This document shows, one piece after another, positions 35,093 to 47,155 of a stretch of 64,000 bases of DNA. The stretch is from Bidens hawaiensis. Taxonomy: Eukaryota > Streptophyta > Magnoliopsida > Asterales > Asteraceae. The notes under the pieces were generated by a model. That model searched no databases. It had not been told where the DNA came from and worked only from the letters and a program-made list of their open reading frames with translations. A program made the position numbers and the translations under genes. The stretch is from contig JAIQDT010010147.1 of NCBI GenBank assembly GCA_021521415.1, positions 1 to 64,000 of the forward strand, read 5' to 3'. How positions within the stretch are numbered: position 1 is the stretch's first letter; every line of letters starts with the position of its first letter.

Positions 35093-35802
35093 GAGTATGT
35101 TTGGTTGGAGGGAATGGAATGAGAAAATGAATGGAATGAACAAGGGAATGAAATGGATCATTACCATTTTTTTGTCTTGTTTGGATAACATATAGGAATG
35201 AAATGAATAATTACTTTATGTTGTTTGGTATCCAAAAAAAATTGTAGGAATGAAATAGAAATAATAAAAATAGTCCCATCTTAATATATATATTTTTTTA
35301 CAAAAAAATATAATAAATAAAAAAACTGAAATGGCGACGGTGGTGGTGGTAGCTCAGTCGACGAAAATGGTGGTGGTGGGGGGTGGCGGTGATAGCATTG
35401 GTGGTGATAGCGATGGTAGGGTGGCAGTGACGGTAGTGGTGGTCAGGCAGCGACAGTGGTGGTGTCGGTTATTATCAGGTGGTGGTGGTAGCGCTGGTGG
35501 TGGTGTTGGTGGCGGCGGTGGTGGCGGAGGTGGTGGTGACGATGACGGTTAGGTGGTGGTGGTGGCGATGGTAGTGGTGGTGGTTGTTGTTGTTAGGTGG
35601 TGGCGGTGTTGAGAATGTAGGATGAGAGAGGAATGGAATGAAAAAAAAAAGAAGTGGGATAGGGAAGAAATGATTTTGATTGAATGAGATTCCATGTGTA
35701 ATGGATGATTCCATTCCATTGAGTAACCAAATACCTCTTTCTTCATTCCCAAGTAATGAATCAATTCATTCCCCTTGTCATTCATGTATACCAAACGCTA
35801 CC
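35093..35802. mobile_element. PIF/Harbinger-type MITE, 710 bp
   Basis: The ends are GAGTATGTTTGGTT and ACCAAACGCTACC (imperfect inverted repeat), flanked by TAA at 35090-35092 and 35803-35805. Subterminal GGAATGGAATGA/TCATTCC blocks are also inverted. The core (35330-35600) is a purine-rich GGT/GGTGGC repeat. Confidence 0.6.
35330..35605 (+). repeat. GGT-rich simple repeat
   Basis: Long runs of GGTGGT and GGCGGT on the plus strand, with many GG pairs at short spacing, so G-quadruplexes are possible. Open frames here are an artefact of the repeat. Confidence 0.8.
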
Positions 35803-35805
35803 TAA

Positions 35806-36398
35806 ATGTTCAAGGGTCTAGTGTGTATCTTGTTTTGAGTGTCTAAATGTACAAGAGTTGTTCTAAACGTTTAAACATAATATTTTGAACCCTAATTAGA
35901 GTTCATCTAACTGTTTTATTTTGCAATTTCATATTCGAGTGATGATTCTACAACCACCAATTGATTAAATCATTAATTTTAAATTGATTGAGATACTTTG
36001 ATTTTCTCGGTTCAAATTCTCAACTTTGATATTCCGCTTTTAGTATTAATCAAAAGAACTAGTTAAAATTAATAATAATCAATATTGTTCATCATTTGGA
36101 GTGATTTGTAGCAATTCCAAAATACGTTACAGAAAGAGTTTATCAATCAACTTTCCATTGATTTCTACAGTATGAGCACATCGAACACGAAGACCAGTAT
36201 TTGAATCAAGGTTTTCAGTTATTTGTCTCGTTTGAAAAGAGCTCAAGCCCGGGAATCAAAGCCATATCTATGATCATATTAACAAGGTTACATGACAAGT
36301 ATATGCTGAGGTCAGTAAGTTCACAAGGGGATGAGTGACAATAAATGAACAAAAGATGAAGGTTGCATGTATAGAAACCGCCCCAACGGCTGTCTTGT
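35806..36398. other. 3' flank of the DXS3-like gene
   Basis: Apart from the degenerate repeats to about 35880, nothing is recognised. Transcript cleavage of the minus-strand gene should fall here, but I see no strong AATAAA on that strand. Confidence 0.4.
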
Positions 36399-36548
36399 TT
36401 AACACATCAAAAGAAGAGCCTCACGAGTTCGACCAAGCAGGTTAAGCGCGGTTGCAGCAATGTGATGCCCGGTTAGCCCCGCTAGAGCAAGCTGTTCCAT
36501 TGGTGATGCTTGCTCCACATAATTATCTGGTAACACAATCGGCCTCCA
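36399..36548 (-). CDS. DXS3: DXS3-like exon 10 (C-terminus)
   Basis: Starts after a TTTTGCAG acceptor with [10 protein letters not shown] and ends ...REALLLMC plus TAA. It contains the [12 protein letters not shown] segment of the transketolase C-terminal domain. Confidence 0.9.
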   Translation of the reverse strand, partial: WRPIVLPDNYVEQASPMEQLALAGLTGHHIAATALNLLGRTREALLLMC

Positions 36549-37517
36549 CTGCAAAAGTTCCATATGTTTATGCAAAATTAAGGTTTTATCTCGAATAGGT
36601 AAAACGTACAAAGTAACATATTTAGCGTATTCAGAACAAATAGATAAATCAGTTATTAAAAAAAAACTTGATTAAAGGTAATAAATTTGTTTCATAATCA
36701 TCACATCAAACAACTATTTATAAAACTGAAACAAAAACTGATAGAAACATATTTTGTGCATTTGACCCGTTTCCTACAAATTGGTTTCACTCGTGATATA
36801 TATTTTTTTAATCTTGCAGATTAAATAGCTAAAGCTTTAAAAAGTATATTTTTAATATATAAAACATAATAACCTTCCATCTTAATAAAAGAATTAGACT
36901 TTTATTCATAATAATAAAATATTTGTAGTCATATATCGGGTTTTGGATCTCTTAAGAACTGCAAAACATTTAAGAACTTCAAAAACTCCTAACAACCAAT
37001 CATTTTATTTATTTATTTTATATATTTTGTATTATTTACGGGTAGTTTTATCATTTATTATATGTAATCACAGTGTAAAACAGATGGTGTTTATTTAAGT
37101 GATAAAATATACAAAGAGGGTATATCTATTTATACAAGTGGGAAACCCTAATAGTATCCAAAACTGGGCCCATGGGCTTTCTAGCTAACTAAATGATGGG
37201 CTGTAACCCAATACACAAATATACTACTAACACACAGGTTTACACATACGTAATAACCTAATTACATATGTATGTTATAACAAATTTACGTAAATATAAT
37301 CAAATTAAATAAAATAAATGACAAAACTACCCTCAAATAATATTAAATTTATAAAAATAAATAAACAAAATGATTGGTTGTTAACAATACTTAAAGTTCT
37401 TAAATTATTTGGAAGATCTGAAATGATTCTGATCCTATTGGACAAGCTAAATATCTATGAAAATTAAAGATGTCAGGTTCTGATACATAAATAACAATAC
37501 AATGAATACAAAAATAC

Positions 37518-37802
37518 CTTGATTGATCCGTCGAGTTTCCCATCAAGGGTTATAAATTGTGCAACATGTGATCCAAACCCTCCGATTGAGCCTTCCTCGA
37601 CAGTGATTAAGAACGAGTGGTTTTCACACAGTTGTCTAACGAGTTTAATATCAAGGGGTTTGCAGAATCTGGCATCAGCAACTGTTACTTGGATCCCGAG
37701 TTCTGAAAGAAGAGACTGAGCTCTAAGGCAATTCTGGACCATTGATCCGTATCCCAACAAAGCGATTTCTTTACCCTCTACAAGAACTCTTCCTCTACCA
37801 AT
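37518..37802 (-). CDS. DXS3: DXS3-like exon 9
   Basis: 95 codons of the transketolase C-terminal domain: [36 protein letters not shown]. The acceptor is TTGTGCAG and the donor AAG|GTATTT. Confidence 0.92.
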
Positions 37803-37995
37803 CTGCACAAGAAAATATGTCAGTTGATTGTTTTACCTTTTACAATGTAACATATAATAAACATGCATAGAAGAGTTTGATCCATTTACTTACTACCAGG
37901 TTGAATTCTCTCAAACATAACTAAAAAAGAGAAAAAAAATGTTATCAGGTCAACCAAACCTGCTTTGGCCAGATTCGTTACACAGCCCGACCATT

Positions 37996-38170
37996 AAGGG
38001 TGTGCATGGTGTGGATCGGTACAGTTTTGGGCTAAACTGAATCGAAAACAAAAGTTTCAGTTTTTTAAAAACCATCAGGTTTCAGTTATGGGTTTTGGGT
38101 TTTCGGGTTCAATTCAGTGTTGCTAACCAGGCTAGTGATTTTCGGGCCAAAGAAACTTGACCCGTGATAT
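37996..38170. repeat. hAT-like MITE fragment
   Basis: A TTAAGGGTGTGCATGGTG end and a GGTTTTCGGGTTCAATTC interior resemble the elements at 49484-49896 and 50930-51377. The right end is not recognised. Confidence 0.35.
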
Positions 38171-38321
38171 TTTGAAATTGGGCCTAATATTTCTATAAAA
38201 AAAAACTATTGATATTACATTGTACATTTTGATCTATAATATTAAGAGCTTTTAAAAGATACTTACATTTAAAAAGATTTAATCTCATCCAGATCAACAA
38301 AACATAAGTGAATGACGTTAA

Positions 38322-38580
38322 TGTTATGATATTAGCCCTAATTATAACAATATTTTCGAAGTAATAATTGAACTAAGAAATATGCTGAGTAAACAATATG
38401 ATATTTTTGTTACTTCTGGATATCAACCTTCGTACAAATACATTCTATTTATAAGGCAAAAACTACTGTGCAAAAAGTAAACTACCGACAATCTAAACTA
38501 TTGTATTTCACTTGGAGTGTTCGTGTGAATAAAGGTGTTTGACAATTGTGTCATCCATCATTCATCAATAATTCATAACA
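38322..38580 (-). repeat. 3' LTR of the intronic copia element
   Basis: 259 bp, TG...CA, preceded by GTTAA. Nearly identical to 44199-44457 (one C/T difference at about 38467). Confidence 0.95.
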
Positions 38581-38590
38581 CTCCCCCTTG
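38581..38590 (-). other. Polypurine tract of the intronic copia element
   Basis: The minus strand reads CAAGGGGGAG directly before the 3' LTR. A second tract, GAGGGGGAG, lies at about 38708. Confidence 0.85.
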
Positions 38591-38728
38591 GATGACACCA
38601 TTTCAAAACGTCGGGGTCTTGAAGTACTGCCTCATTAAAAACCTTGCTAAAGGAAAACCCAATGGGAAAAAACTTTAGCTAAGGGAAAAAAGAGTGCAGT
38701 ATATAGCTCCCCCTCAAATTGCAGGTCG

Positions 38729-41700
38729 TTACATTGTTCGTACATGGCGCATGCCAATATCATGAACATGTTTTCTGAATGTTGCTGTGGGAAGTGCTTT
38801 TGTGAAAAGATCAGCTGAGTTGTTGCTGGACTGGACATATCTCATTTCAACCTGATTGTCTTTAATAAGGTCTCGAGTATACTCAAAGTATCTTGGTGGT
38901 ATATGCTTTGTTCTGTCACTTTTGATATATCATTCCTTCATTTGCGAGACACAAGCTGCATTATCTTCATAGATAGGAGTTGGAATTCGATCTTTCTCTA
39001 GTCCACAAGAAATCAATATGTGTCGTGACATAGATCTTAACCATACACATTCTCTTGAAGCTTCATGCAATGCAATGACTTCAGCATGATTTGAAGATGT
39101 TGCAATGAGTGTTTGTTTCTGAGAACGCCATGAAATCGCAGTTCCTCCATTCTTAAATACATATCCAGTTTGAGATTTTGCTTTATGGGGATCAGATAAA
39201 TAACCTGCATCTGCATAACCAACTAACCCTTCTTTTGAATCGTTAGGATAAAATAAACCTAAATCAACAGTTCCTTTTAAATACCGAAAAATATGTTTAA
39301 TGCCATTCCAATGTCTTTTAGTAGGGGATGAACTGAATCTTGCCAATAAATTAACTGCAAAAGAAATGTCAGGTCTTGTACAGTTAGTAAGATACATAAG
39401 TGCTCCAATTGCACTGAGGTATGGTACTTCGGGACCAAGAATCTCTTCATTATCTTCGCAAGGACGAAATGGATCATTGTCAACATTGAGTGATCTAACA
39501 ACCATCGGTGTGCTTAAAGGATTTGCTTTGTCCATATTGAAACGTTTTAAGAGTTTCTCAGTATAAGTTGACTGACGCACAAGTATCCCATTATGCATAT
39601 GCTCAATTTGTAAACCAAGACAATATTTGGTTTTTCCAAGATCTTTCATTTCGAATTCTTTCTTTAAAAGAGCAATTGCTTCATTAATTTCTTTTTGTGT
39701 CCCAATTAAATTTAGATCGTCAACATACACAGCTATGATCACATATCCTGATGTTGTCTTCTTGATGAAGACACATGGACAAATAAGATTATTTGTGTAT
39801 CCTTTGCTTATCAAATAATCACTCAAACGATTGTACCACATCCTTCCAGATTGTTTCAGTCCATACAAGGATCTTTGTAATTTGATGGAATACATTTCCT
39901 TAGGCTTTGAGCTTATTGCATCGGGGAGTTTAAATCCTTCGGGAATTTTCATATAGATGTCACTATCTAGTGATCCATACAAGTAAGCTGTGACAACATC
40001 CATAAGACGCATCACTAACTTTTTAGAGACTGCTAAGCTGATTAAATATCTAAACGTAATAGCATCCATAACAGGAGAATACGTTTCTTCATAGTCAATT
40101 CCTGGCCTCTGAGAAAAACCTTGAGCTACAAGTCTTGCTTTATATCTTGTAACTTCATTTTTCTTATTTCGTTTTCTCACAAAAACCCATTTATATCATA
40201 CAGGTTTCATTGACTTTGGTGTAATGACAATAGGTCCAAAAACTTTTCGATTGTTTAGTGAGTTTAATTCAGCTTGCATAGCATCTTTCCATTTGTTCCA
40301 ATCTTGTCGATTTTTACAATCATCTACAGATTTTGGTTCAGGGTCATCATTTTCTTCCATGATATCGCTTGCCACAGAATAAGAAAATATATCATCAATA
40401 TTTTCCATTTCATCTCGATCCCACATTATATGTGATTTACCATAGTTTATTGACAATTCTTTATTGGAATCATTTATTTTTTCCTGAGGAAATGTTATAT
40501 CATTTATTCTTTCCTGAGGGAAGGTTTTGTCAATCATTCCTTCCTTAGGGTCAGTGTCCTTCTCAGAACCCTTTCTTTTTCGAGGATTTTTATCCTTTGA
40601 ACCGATTGGCCTTCCACGTTTTAAACGTTTTTGAGATTCATGAGGTGCATTATTATGGTTTTGCTTGCTTGGAATCTCAACTCGAGCTGGAGCATTAGCA
40701 GCTGGTATATGAGATTTATTGACCCTGTTTATATCAGTAAATGCATCAGGTAACTGATTTGCAATTTCTTGTAGATGTATTATTTTTTGAACCTCTGTCT
40801 CACTTTGTTTTGATCTTGGGTCTAGGTGTAACAATGATGGCACACACCATGATATATCTCTTTCTTGCTTTTTCATTTCTCCCCCTAATGTCGGGAACAT
40901 TGTCTCGTTAAAATGACAATCAGCAAAACGTGCTGTAAATACATCACCTGTTAAAGGTTCAAGGTATCTTATGATGGAAGATGTTTCATATCCAACATAT
41001 ATTCCCAACCTTCTTTGGGGACCCATTTTTGTGCGTTGTGGTGGTGCAATAGGAACATACACAGCACAACCAAAAATTCTAAGATGAGAGATATTTGGCT
41101 CATTTCCAGAAACAAGTTGTGTGGGAGAGTATTTATGATTTGCACTTGGTCTCACGCGGATTAATGATCCATCATGCATAATTGCATGACCCCAAATAGA
41201 AACAGGGAGTTTTGTCCTCATTATTAATGGTCTAGCTATTAGCTGTAGGCGTTTGATCAACGACTCAGCTAAGCTATTTTGTGTGTGTACATGAGCAACA
41301 GGGTGTTCTACAACAATCCCCACAGACATGCAATAATCATCAAAAGCATGTGATGTAAATTCTCCCGCATTATCAAGCCTTACTCTTTTAATGGTATAAT
41401 CCGGAAAATGTGCACGTAATTTGATAATTTGAGCAAGAAATTTTGCAAAAGCAACATTACGAGTCGATAATAAAGAGATATTAGACCATCTGCTGGATGC
41501 GTCTATTAAGACCATGTAGTATCTAAATGGTCCACATGGTGGATGAATTGGTCCACATATGTCACCTTGAATTCTTTCAAGAAACATTGGTGTTTCTTTA
41601 TCGACTTTTAATGGCGAAGGCCTTGTAATTAATTTTCCAAGAGAACAAGATGTACATTGAGGCATTTTATCTATTTTGTGGATCTTTTGACCTTTCAGTG

Positions 41701-42202
41701 GATGCCCATGTGTATTTTCAATGATCCTTTTCATCATTGTGGATCCTGGATGGCCTAATCTGTCATGCCATAAGTTTATGATACCAGAATCGCAACAATT
41801 TTCTTTGACTGCCATATGTGCTTGAGGCACATTTATATATGTATAATGCAAACCAGAATGGAGCATTGGCAATTTTTCCAATATTTGATCTTTGTTTATG
41901 ATATGCAAATATTTTTCATTACTAACAGTCATTGACTGAGTATCATATCCATTATGATATATGTTTCTGAAACTCAATAAATTTCTTGTTGATTTTGGGG
42001 AAAATAAAGCATTTTCTATTTTGAGCTTTGTACCATTTGGTAATGCTAAATTAGCTTTTCCCACTCCTTCTATCAAGTTTGTAGGACCTGATATTGTATT
42101 GATGATCCCTTTTGTTGGTTTCAGTTTATAAAAATATTTTTTAGATCTAAGTATAGTATGCGTGGCTCCACTATCCGCTATACATATATTTTCTTCATTT
42201 GT
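38729..42202 (-). pseudogene. Copia pol: protease, integrase, RT, RNase H, with two TGA stops
   Basis: One frame runs from just after a TAA at 42205 to TAA at 38729, broken only by TGA at about 40196 and TGA at about 38930. Order: protease with ADSGATHT (about 42165); integrase zinc finger (H, H, CTSC at about 41680) and DDE core ending near NSLAES; an acidic and Ser-rich linker with several repeats of an FPQE motif; reverse transcriptase with YVDD at about 39740; RNase H to the C-terminus (ADLFTK). Both TGA codons sit where relatives usually have Gly, consistent with GGA to TGA. Otherwise the frame is open over more than 1150 codons. Confidence 0.9.
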
Positions 42203-42442
42203 TTAATCTTGTGCTCCGGTGATTTTCATTTTAAATCTTGAAAAATATTAAGAACAAAAATAAGTGTATAACGAAGACATATGATATTTTAATAAGAACT
42301 TTATTTAATTGAAACACAAGTAGTACATGAAAGAGGAACTACATAATTAAAGATAATGAGAACACACTTAATAATTGCATCTAATTATAGTAGTCAAGCA
42401 ACTTTGTTTCAAAGTTCCACCCCAAAGTCTTCAACGCTCAGC
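42203..42442 (-). promoter_or_regulatory. Gag-pol spacer with a poly(A)-like signal
   Basis: Between the gag stop and the protease frame lie 240 AT-rich non-coding bases on the minus strand with several stops and an AATAAA at 42300-42305. In plant copia elements such as EVADE, a short gag RNA is made by splicing and early termination in this position; this spacer could serve the same purpose. Confidence 0.45.
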
Positions 42443-43525
42443 TCAGCTCAGCTCAGCATTGATATTATTAAAGTTATCAACATGGTTCACTTCTTTCTCT
42501 TTTCCTTTTAGAGAGGCTTGGTACAGTTCACACAGATGTGGAGCTGTGCGACAAGCCTTTGCCCAGTGGTTTGTACTTCCACATCTAAAACATGAAGTGC
42601 CATTGTTTTCGGACCTACCAGCTTCATTCCATTTATTTTGGTGGTTGGAATTGGTATTGTGTGGGACATGATAATTATTGGCTCTCTGGTTACGACCACG
42701 ACCACGGCCACGACCACGACCGTAAGAGTTATTGTTCCATTTGAATGGATGCTTACGATCATTAAAATGCCTTTTGTCAAAATGACCACGTCCACGTCCA
42801 CGGCCTCGTCCTCGACTTTGTTCCCATTTATGATCAGAATTTTTATGAGAACTTTTGTGAGCAACATGTGCTTCTGGTATTGCTAATGAACCCGTGGGAC
42901 GAGATTGATGATTTTTCATCAATAATTCATTATTTTTCTCTGCTACAAGGAGTAATGCATTTAGATCAGAGTATCTCCTAAAATTCTGCAAACGATAATG
43001 TATTTGCAAGTTTACATTTGATGCATGAAACGTGGAGAAAGTTTTCTCTAACTTTTCTTCCTCTGTTACGGGATACCCAAAAAATTCTAGTTTTGAGCAA
43101 ATTCGGTATAAAGCAGAGGTGTAATCATTTACCCTCTTAAAATCTTGGAACCTAAGACTGTTCCATTCATCTCTAGAAGTAGGAAGTAAAACTTCCCTTA
43201 GATGACCGAATCTGCTTTTCAAATCTTCCCATATCATATATGGGTTATCATAATTAAAATACTCATGCTGTAGTAATTCATCAATATGTTTATGGATGAA
43301 AACATCAGCTCTTGCTTTATCCTGGTCAGAGCAATCATTGTATTCTTGGATTGTTTCTAACACATCCATAGATTTTAAATGTCTTTTGACATTTGCTGTC
43401 CAAGACATATAATTTTCTCCAGAAATGTTGAGTGCAGGGAATTCGAGTTTTGCTATATTTGACATTTTGTTGCTAAACATAATAGAGCAAATAATAAGAT
43501 AAATATTAGAATCCATATATATCAA
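42443..43525 (-). CDS. Copia Gag (UBN2 type), intact
   Basis: The frame is open for 360 codons; the first ATG is at 43516 and the conserved part begins MSNIAKLEFPAL. A UBN2-type capsid domain spans residues 25-215, followed by an Arg/Gly-rich RNA-binding stretch (RGRGRGRGHF and similar, 235-285) and one CCHC knuckle (CFRCGSTNHWAKAC, about 317-330). It forms the particle that packages the element's RNA. No lesion is seen. Confidence 0.9.
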   Translation of the reverse strand: MIYMDSNIYLIICSIMFSNKMSNIAKLEFPALNISGENYMSWTANVKRHLKSMDVLETIQEYNDCSDQDKARADVFIHKHIDELLQHEYFNYDNPYMIWEDLKSRFGHLREVLLPTSRDEWNSLRFQDFKRVNDYTSALYRICSKLEFFGYPVTEEEKLEKTFSTFHASNVNLQIHYRLQNFRRYSDLNALLLVAEKNNELLMKNHQSRPTGSLAIPEAHVAHKSSHKNSDHKWEQSRGRGRGRGRGHFDKRHFNDRKHPFKWNNNSYGRGRGRGRGRNQRANNYHVPHNTNSNHQNKWNEAGRSENNGTSCFRCGSTNHWAKACRTAPHLCELYQASLKGKEKEVNHVDNFNNINAELS

Positions 43526-44182
43526 TCAACAATGAGATACAATACATTGGTAGAGCTATAAACATATAAAAGAAAAAGAAAATGCCGAAATCTTCAGATG
43601 GGAGATTAAAAATTAGAGTGAGAAGTAGTATAAGCATTATAGTGACCAACAGCAAAACCGGGTGAATCATTTTGAAACTTTATCTTGGATAAATTTAATA
43701 AGAAGAATGTTTGTTGTAAATGAAATGGGGTTAATGATTGGTTATTTATAGTGAAAATTTATAACCTTTTTACAACGGTTACATTACCGTTTATAACGGT
43801 AACATTACCGTTTGTATGTGTGTGTGTGTGTATATATATGATATATAATATTAATTATTTTAAAGTAAGATAATAAATAAGATATTAAATACAGTTTATT
43901 TTATAAAATATATAATTAGTATGCACAATAATAAGAATAGAATTGTTAGTGTAAATAAATCTAACTTCTAAATGAGATATTAGTGTGCATATATAAATAA
44001 AAGTTAGAATAGTTATCAAATTTTAATAACAATGTTTATACACATTATTGCTATTACTTAGTATATTAGTTAGTATATGTATATGCATAGATATATATCT
44101 AATGTACATAATTAAAGAAGTGTTTATGATGCTTATGTAGATACCTTTGTGTCTATTACCTTTCTTGGTTAGGATATAAGCG

Positions 44183-44198
44183 GCTCGTGCTGATAACG
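44183..44198 (-). other. Primer-binding site of the intronic copia element
   Basis: The minus strand reads CGTTATCAGCACGAGC immediately inside the 5' LTR. The form is common in plant copia elements; I do not assign the tRNA. Confidence 0.6.
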
Positions 44199-44457
44199 TG
44201 TTATGATATTAGCCCTAATTATAACAATATTTTCGAAGTAATAATTGAACTAAGAAATATGCTGAGTAAACAATATGATATTTTTGTTACTTCTGGATAT
44301 CAACCTTCGTACAAATACATTCTATTTATAAGGCAAAAACTATTGTGCAAAAAGTAAACTACCGACAATCTAAACTATTGTATTTCACTTGGAGTGTTCG
44401 TGTGAATAAAGGTGTTTGACAATTGTGTCATCCATCATTCATCAATAATTCATAACA
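44199..44457 (-). repeat. 5' LTR of the intronic copia element
   Basis: 259 bp, followed by the GTTAA duplication. CTATTTATAAGG at about 44323 on the plus strand reads CCTTATAAATAG on the minus strand and is a likely TATA box. Confidence 0.95.
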
Positions 44458-44487
44458 GTTAAAATAATATTATATATATATGGGATG

Positions 44488-46002
44488 GTTCAGGAGAGAA
44501 GTCATTTTATTGCGAGAAGTTAATTACGACCATTGATTATGTTTGACCTATGGCCTACATTCAAAATGGCAATTTTGTAATATTGATATTCTTCTTTTTA
44601 ATATTTTTAATGACAAAGGGTATATTGGTATTTCATTATTTACCATCTTATAAAGAAACTTACATATATTTAATGTGTACTTAAATTTGTGGCCCAAATC
44701 TCACTCAAATTCAAAGATTTCAAATAAAGAAACATTTATTAGTATTGGAAATGTGCCACTACTTTTCAATTTTGCGTAATTTGGTTTTCGTGTTAATCGG
44801 AAAAAAGTAATTATTAGAGAATAGAAAAAAGGTATGGTTAATTGCATATTATTTTTTATATTTGTATATTGGGATTATTCATTCAAAAATTCGTAGCAAA
44901 CCATGTGTAGAAAAAACTATACCCCATTATGATTGGATAATCTAAGAAAACATTTCCTTTGATTTTGTTTCTTTATTAGTTATTGTATGTATATTTGTGA
45001 TTTCAAATGTAGGACTTATTTTGACATTGTGTATGGATAATTTAGTGTAGGTGTATGATGTTGTGTAGGATTTTAATTATAAAGAACGAGATTGGATATT
45101 TAAACCTACACAGCTTGAAAAAAAAACATACACATTTAATACTTATACATTTAGGGTTATCATATGTATGTAGGCTACATGTCGTTCTGGAAAAAAAATA
45201 TATGTGTACGCGCGATATACACGTGTGTTGTTTATGTTAACACAATTTATGTAGGATCCGTAAATTTTTGTGTGGTAATGAAAGACAATTTTTTTTGTGT
45301 AGTATACATAATTGGTGCATACCAATGAAAGATAATATTTTGTTTTGTGATATACAGAGTTCGTGTAAGATACATACATATAGGTTGTTTGTAACACAAC
45401 TTGTTGTGGGATCTATAAATTGTTGTGAAGGTATAAAAAGCTATTTAAATGCTTGTGGGTTTCTTTTTGAACGAAGAACAAGATTTTATATATTTCGTAA
45501 ATGAAAGATGTAGAAGAATATGATTTGGAAATACAAAAAAAAACTAATTAAGTGCTTATGATCAAGAAATAGATAAAAACTAATAAAAAATAATGATTTC
45601 TTCATTCAAATAACGAATTGGCTTCTCGATCTTAGGTTGCTATGGTGATGGTTGAAAAAAACTTGAAATGGTGAAGGAGACTCGGTTAATAATAACCAGT
45701 AGTGATTTGATGAATAATAAACAAATTGTTTATGGATAAAAACAATAATTAGAAAAGTAAAAAAAAAAAAAAAAGAATAACAAGATCTGAAATTTGAATC
45801 ATTGTTGTTAAATAAAAGCTAAAATATATTAATAAAAGATTTAGTGGAATCTTCCAAACAAAATAATACTTACCAAAATAGCATAATTTAACATTTACCA
45901 TCCTACCCTATATTTAATTAGAAAGAAAAAAGAATTGAAAATTTCTGATTGGCTGGATTGACTTCTCACACTTCTCGCAATAACTTGATTTCTCTCCTGA
46001 AC
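44488..46002. mobile_element. Inverted-repeat DNA element, about 1.5 kb
   Basis: The left end GTTCAGGAGAGAAGTCA and the right end TTTCTCTCCTGAAC are inverted over about 34 bp, including TTATTGCGAGAAGT. No transposase is visible. Interior frames are short and of no family. Confidence 0.6.
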
Positions 46003-46233
46003 TTAAACCTCTCTCTCTCTAAAAGGGTTCAAATAAAAATAAGGAGTTTCCTAAGAATGGTAAGAACCAACAAAATTTTGACATTTGGCATTACAAATGA
46101 TGATGAAAGAACAATTTTAGGAAACTATGTCGGTTATAATGTTGAAAGAGTAATTCTAGGAAACTATGTCGGTTATTGGTAATTTTAAATCACAACCATT
46201 GATTAACATGATTTATTCTTAGTCTTCCTTGAA

Positions 46234-46278
<45 letters not shown>

Positions 46279-46282
<4 letters not shown>

Positions 46283-46832
46283 ATCAGGATCATGAGAGAA
46301 CTTTTTTGAAATTGAGAACTGTAAGAACCATTTTAGACCACAAAAACCCTAAAAATAAAAAAAAAATCATAAAATAAAATAAACACAAAAATCAAAAAAG
46401 TAAAAAAACCAAAATTCTTATTATATCATCCCGGTTTCATAAAAAAAAGAAAAAAAAAACTCGGTTTAGCTAAATTATATACACATATGTATATTATATA
46501 CATATATGTACATTTACATGTTTTTTTTTGTACACGTATATAATTTAAGATAAATGATAATATACATATGTGTATATTACGTAACTAAAGATTATATAAA
46601 ATTATACATATGTGTATAATACGACGTTTTTTTTTTGTTTTTTTTTATATTTTTTTACTTATTTTTTTTAATGAAACCGGAATGAAATATAAGAATTTTG
46701 GTTTTTTTACTTTTTTAAAATTTTTATTATTTTTTGTTTTATGATTTTTTTAAAGGTGTTTTTAGTGGTTCAAAATGGTTCTCAAAGTTCTCAATTTTGC
46801 AAAGGGTTCTCTTAGAATCCTTAACCTATATA
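46279..46832. mobile_element. Inverted-repeat element, copy 1 (AGGATCAGGATCATGAGAG)
   Basis: The ends AGGATCAGGATCATGAGAG and ...TTAGAATCCTTAACCT are imperfect inverted repeats, with GTTCTC/GAGAAC subterminal blocks. The sequence 48137-48683 is a second copy in the opposite orientation. Both lie next to TA microsatellites and flank the pararetroviral fragments. Confidence 0.65.
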
Positions 46833-46866
46833 TGTGTATATATATATATACATATATATATATTAA

Positions 46867-47155
46867 ATGATAATACTGTTTTTTATGGATATTTTTTACC
46901 TCATAAAGAAAGTTTAATAAACTGGACTAGAAATAAAAAGATATTTTCTAAGTTTGATTATAAAAATGGATTTTGGCAAATAAAAATGCATTCTGATAGG
47001 ATTCTTTACACTGCATTTTCCACTCCTCAAGGTCAGTACGAATGGCTTGTAATCCCTTTTGAATTAAAAAATGCACCACATATTTTTCAAAGAAAAATGG
47101 ATACTATATTTAAGAATTACGATTTTATTTTTGTTTATATCGATGATACTTTAAT
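46867..47155 (+). pseudogene. Endogenous caulimovirid reverse transcriptase fragment 1
   Basis: The frame shows the RT palm of plant pararetroviruses: a KFDYKNGFWQIKM-like stretch, YEWLV before the FELKNAP block, IFQRKMD, and YIDD. The YEWLVxPF.LKNAPxIFQRKMD combination separates caulimovirids from gypsy RTs. The fragment ends where a MITE (47156-47731) entered after YIDD. It has no protease, capsid or promoter and is an old integrated remnant. Confidence 0.75.

Larger units (their letters stand above)
38322..44457 (-). mobile_element. Ty1/copia element with 259-bp LTRs, inside DXS3 intron 8
   Basis: Minus strand: 5' LTR 44199-44457, 3' LTR 38322-38580, both 259 bp with TGTTATGAT...ATTCATAACA ends, and target duplication GTTAA at 38317-38321 and 44458-44462. 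The LTRs show one difference that I can find, so the insertion is recent. Gag is intact; pol has two in-frame TGA stops. It shares the antisense orientation relative to the window with the DXS3 gene, so it lies sense to that gene's transcript. Confidence 0.95.

Noticed and set aside
35331..35552. Gly/Val-rich protein frame
   Set aside because: It is a reading of a GGT simple repeat within a MITE.
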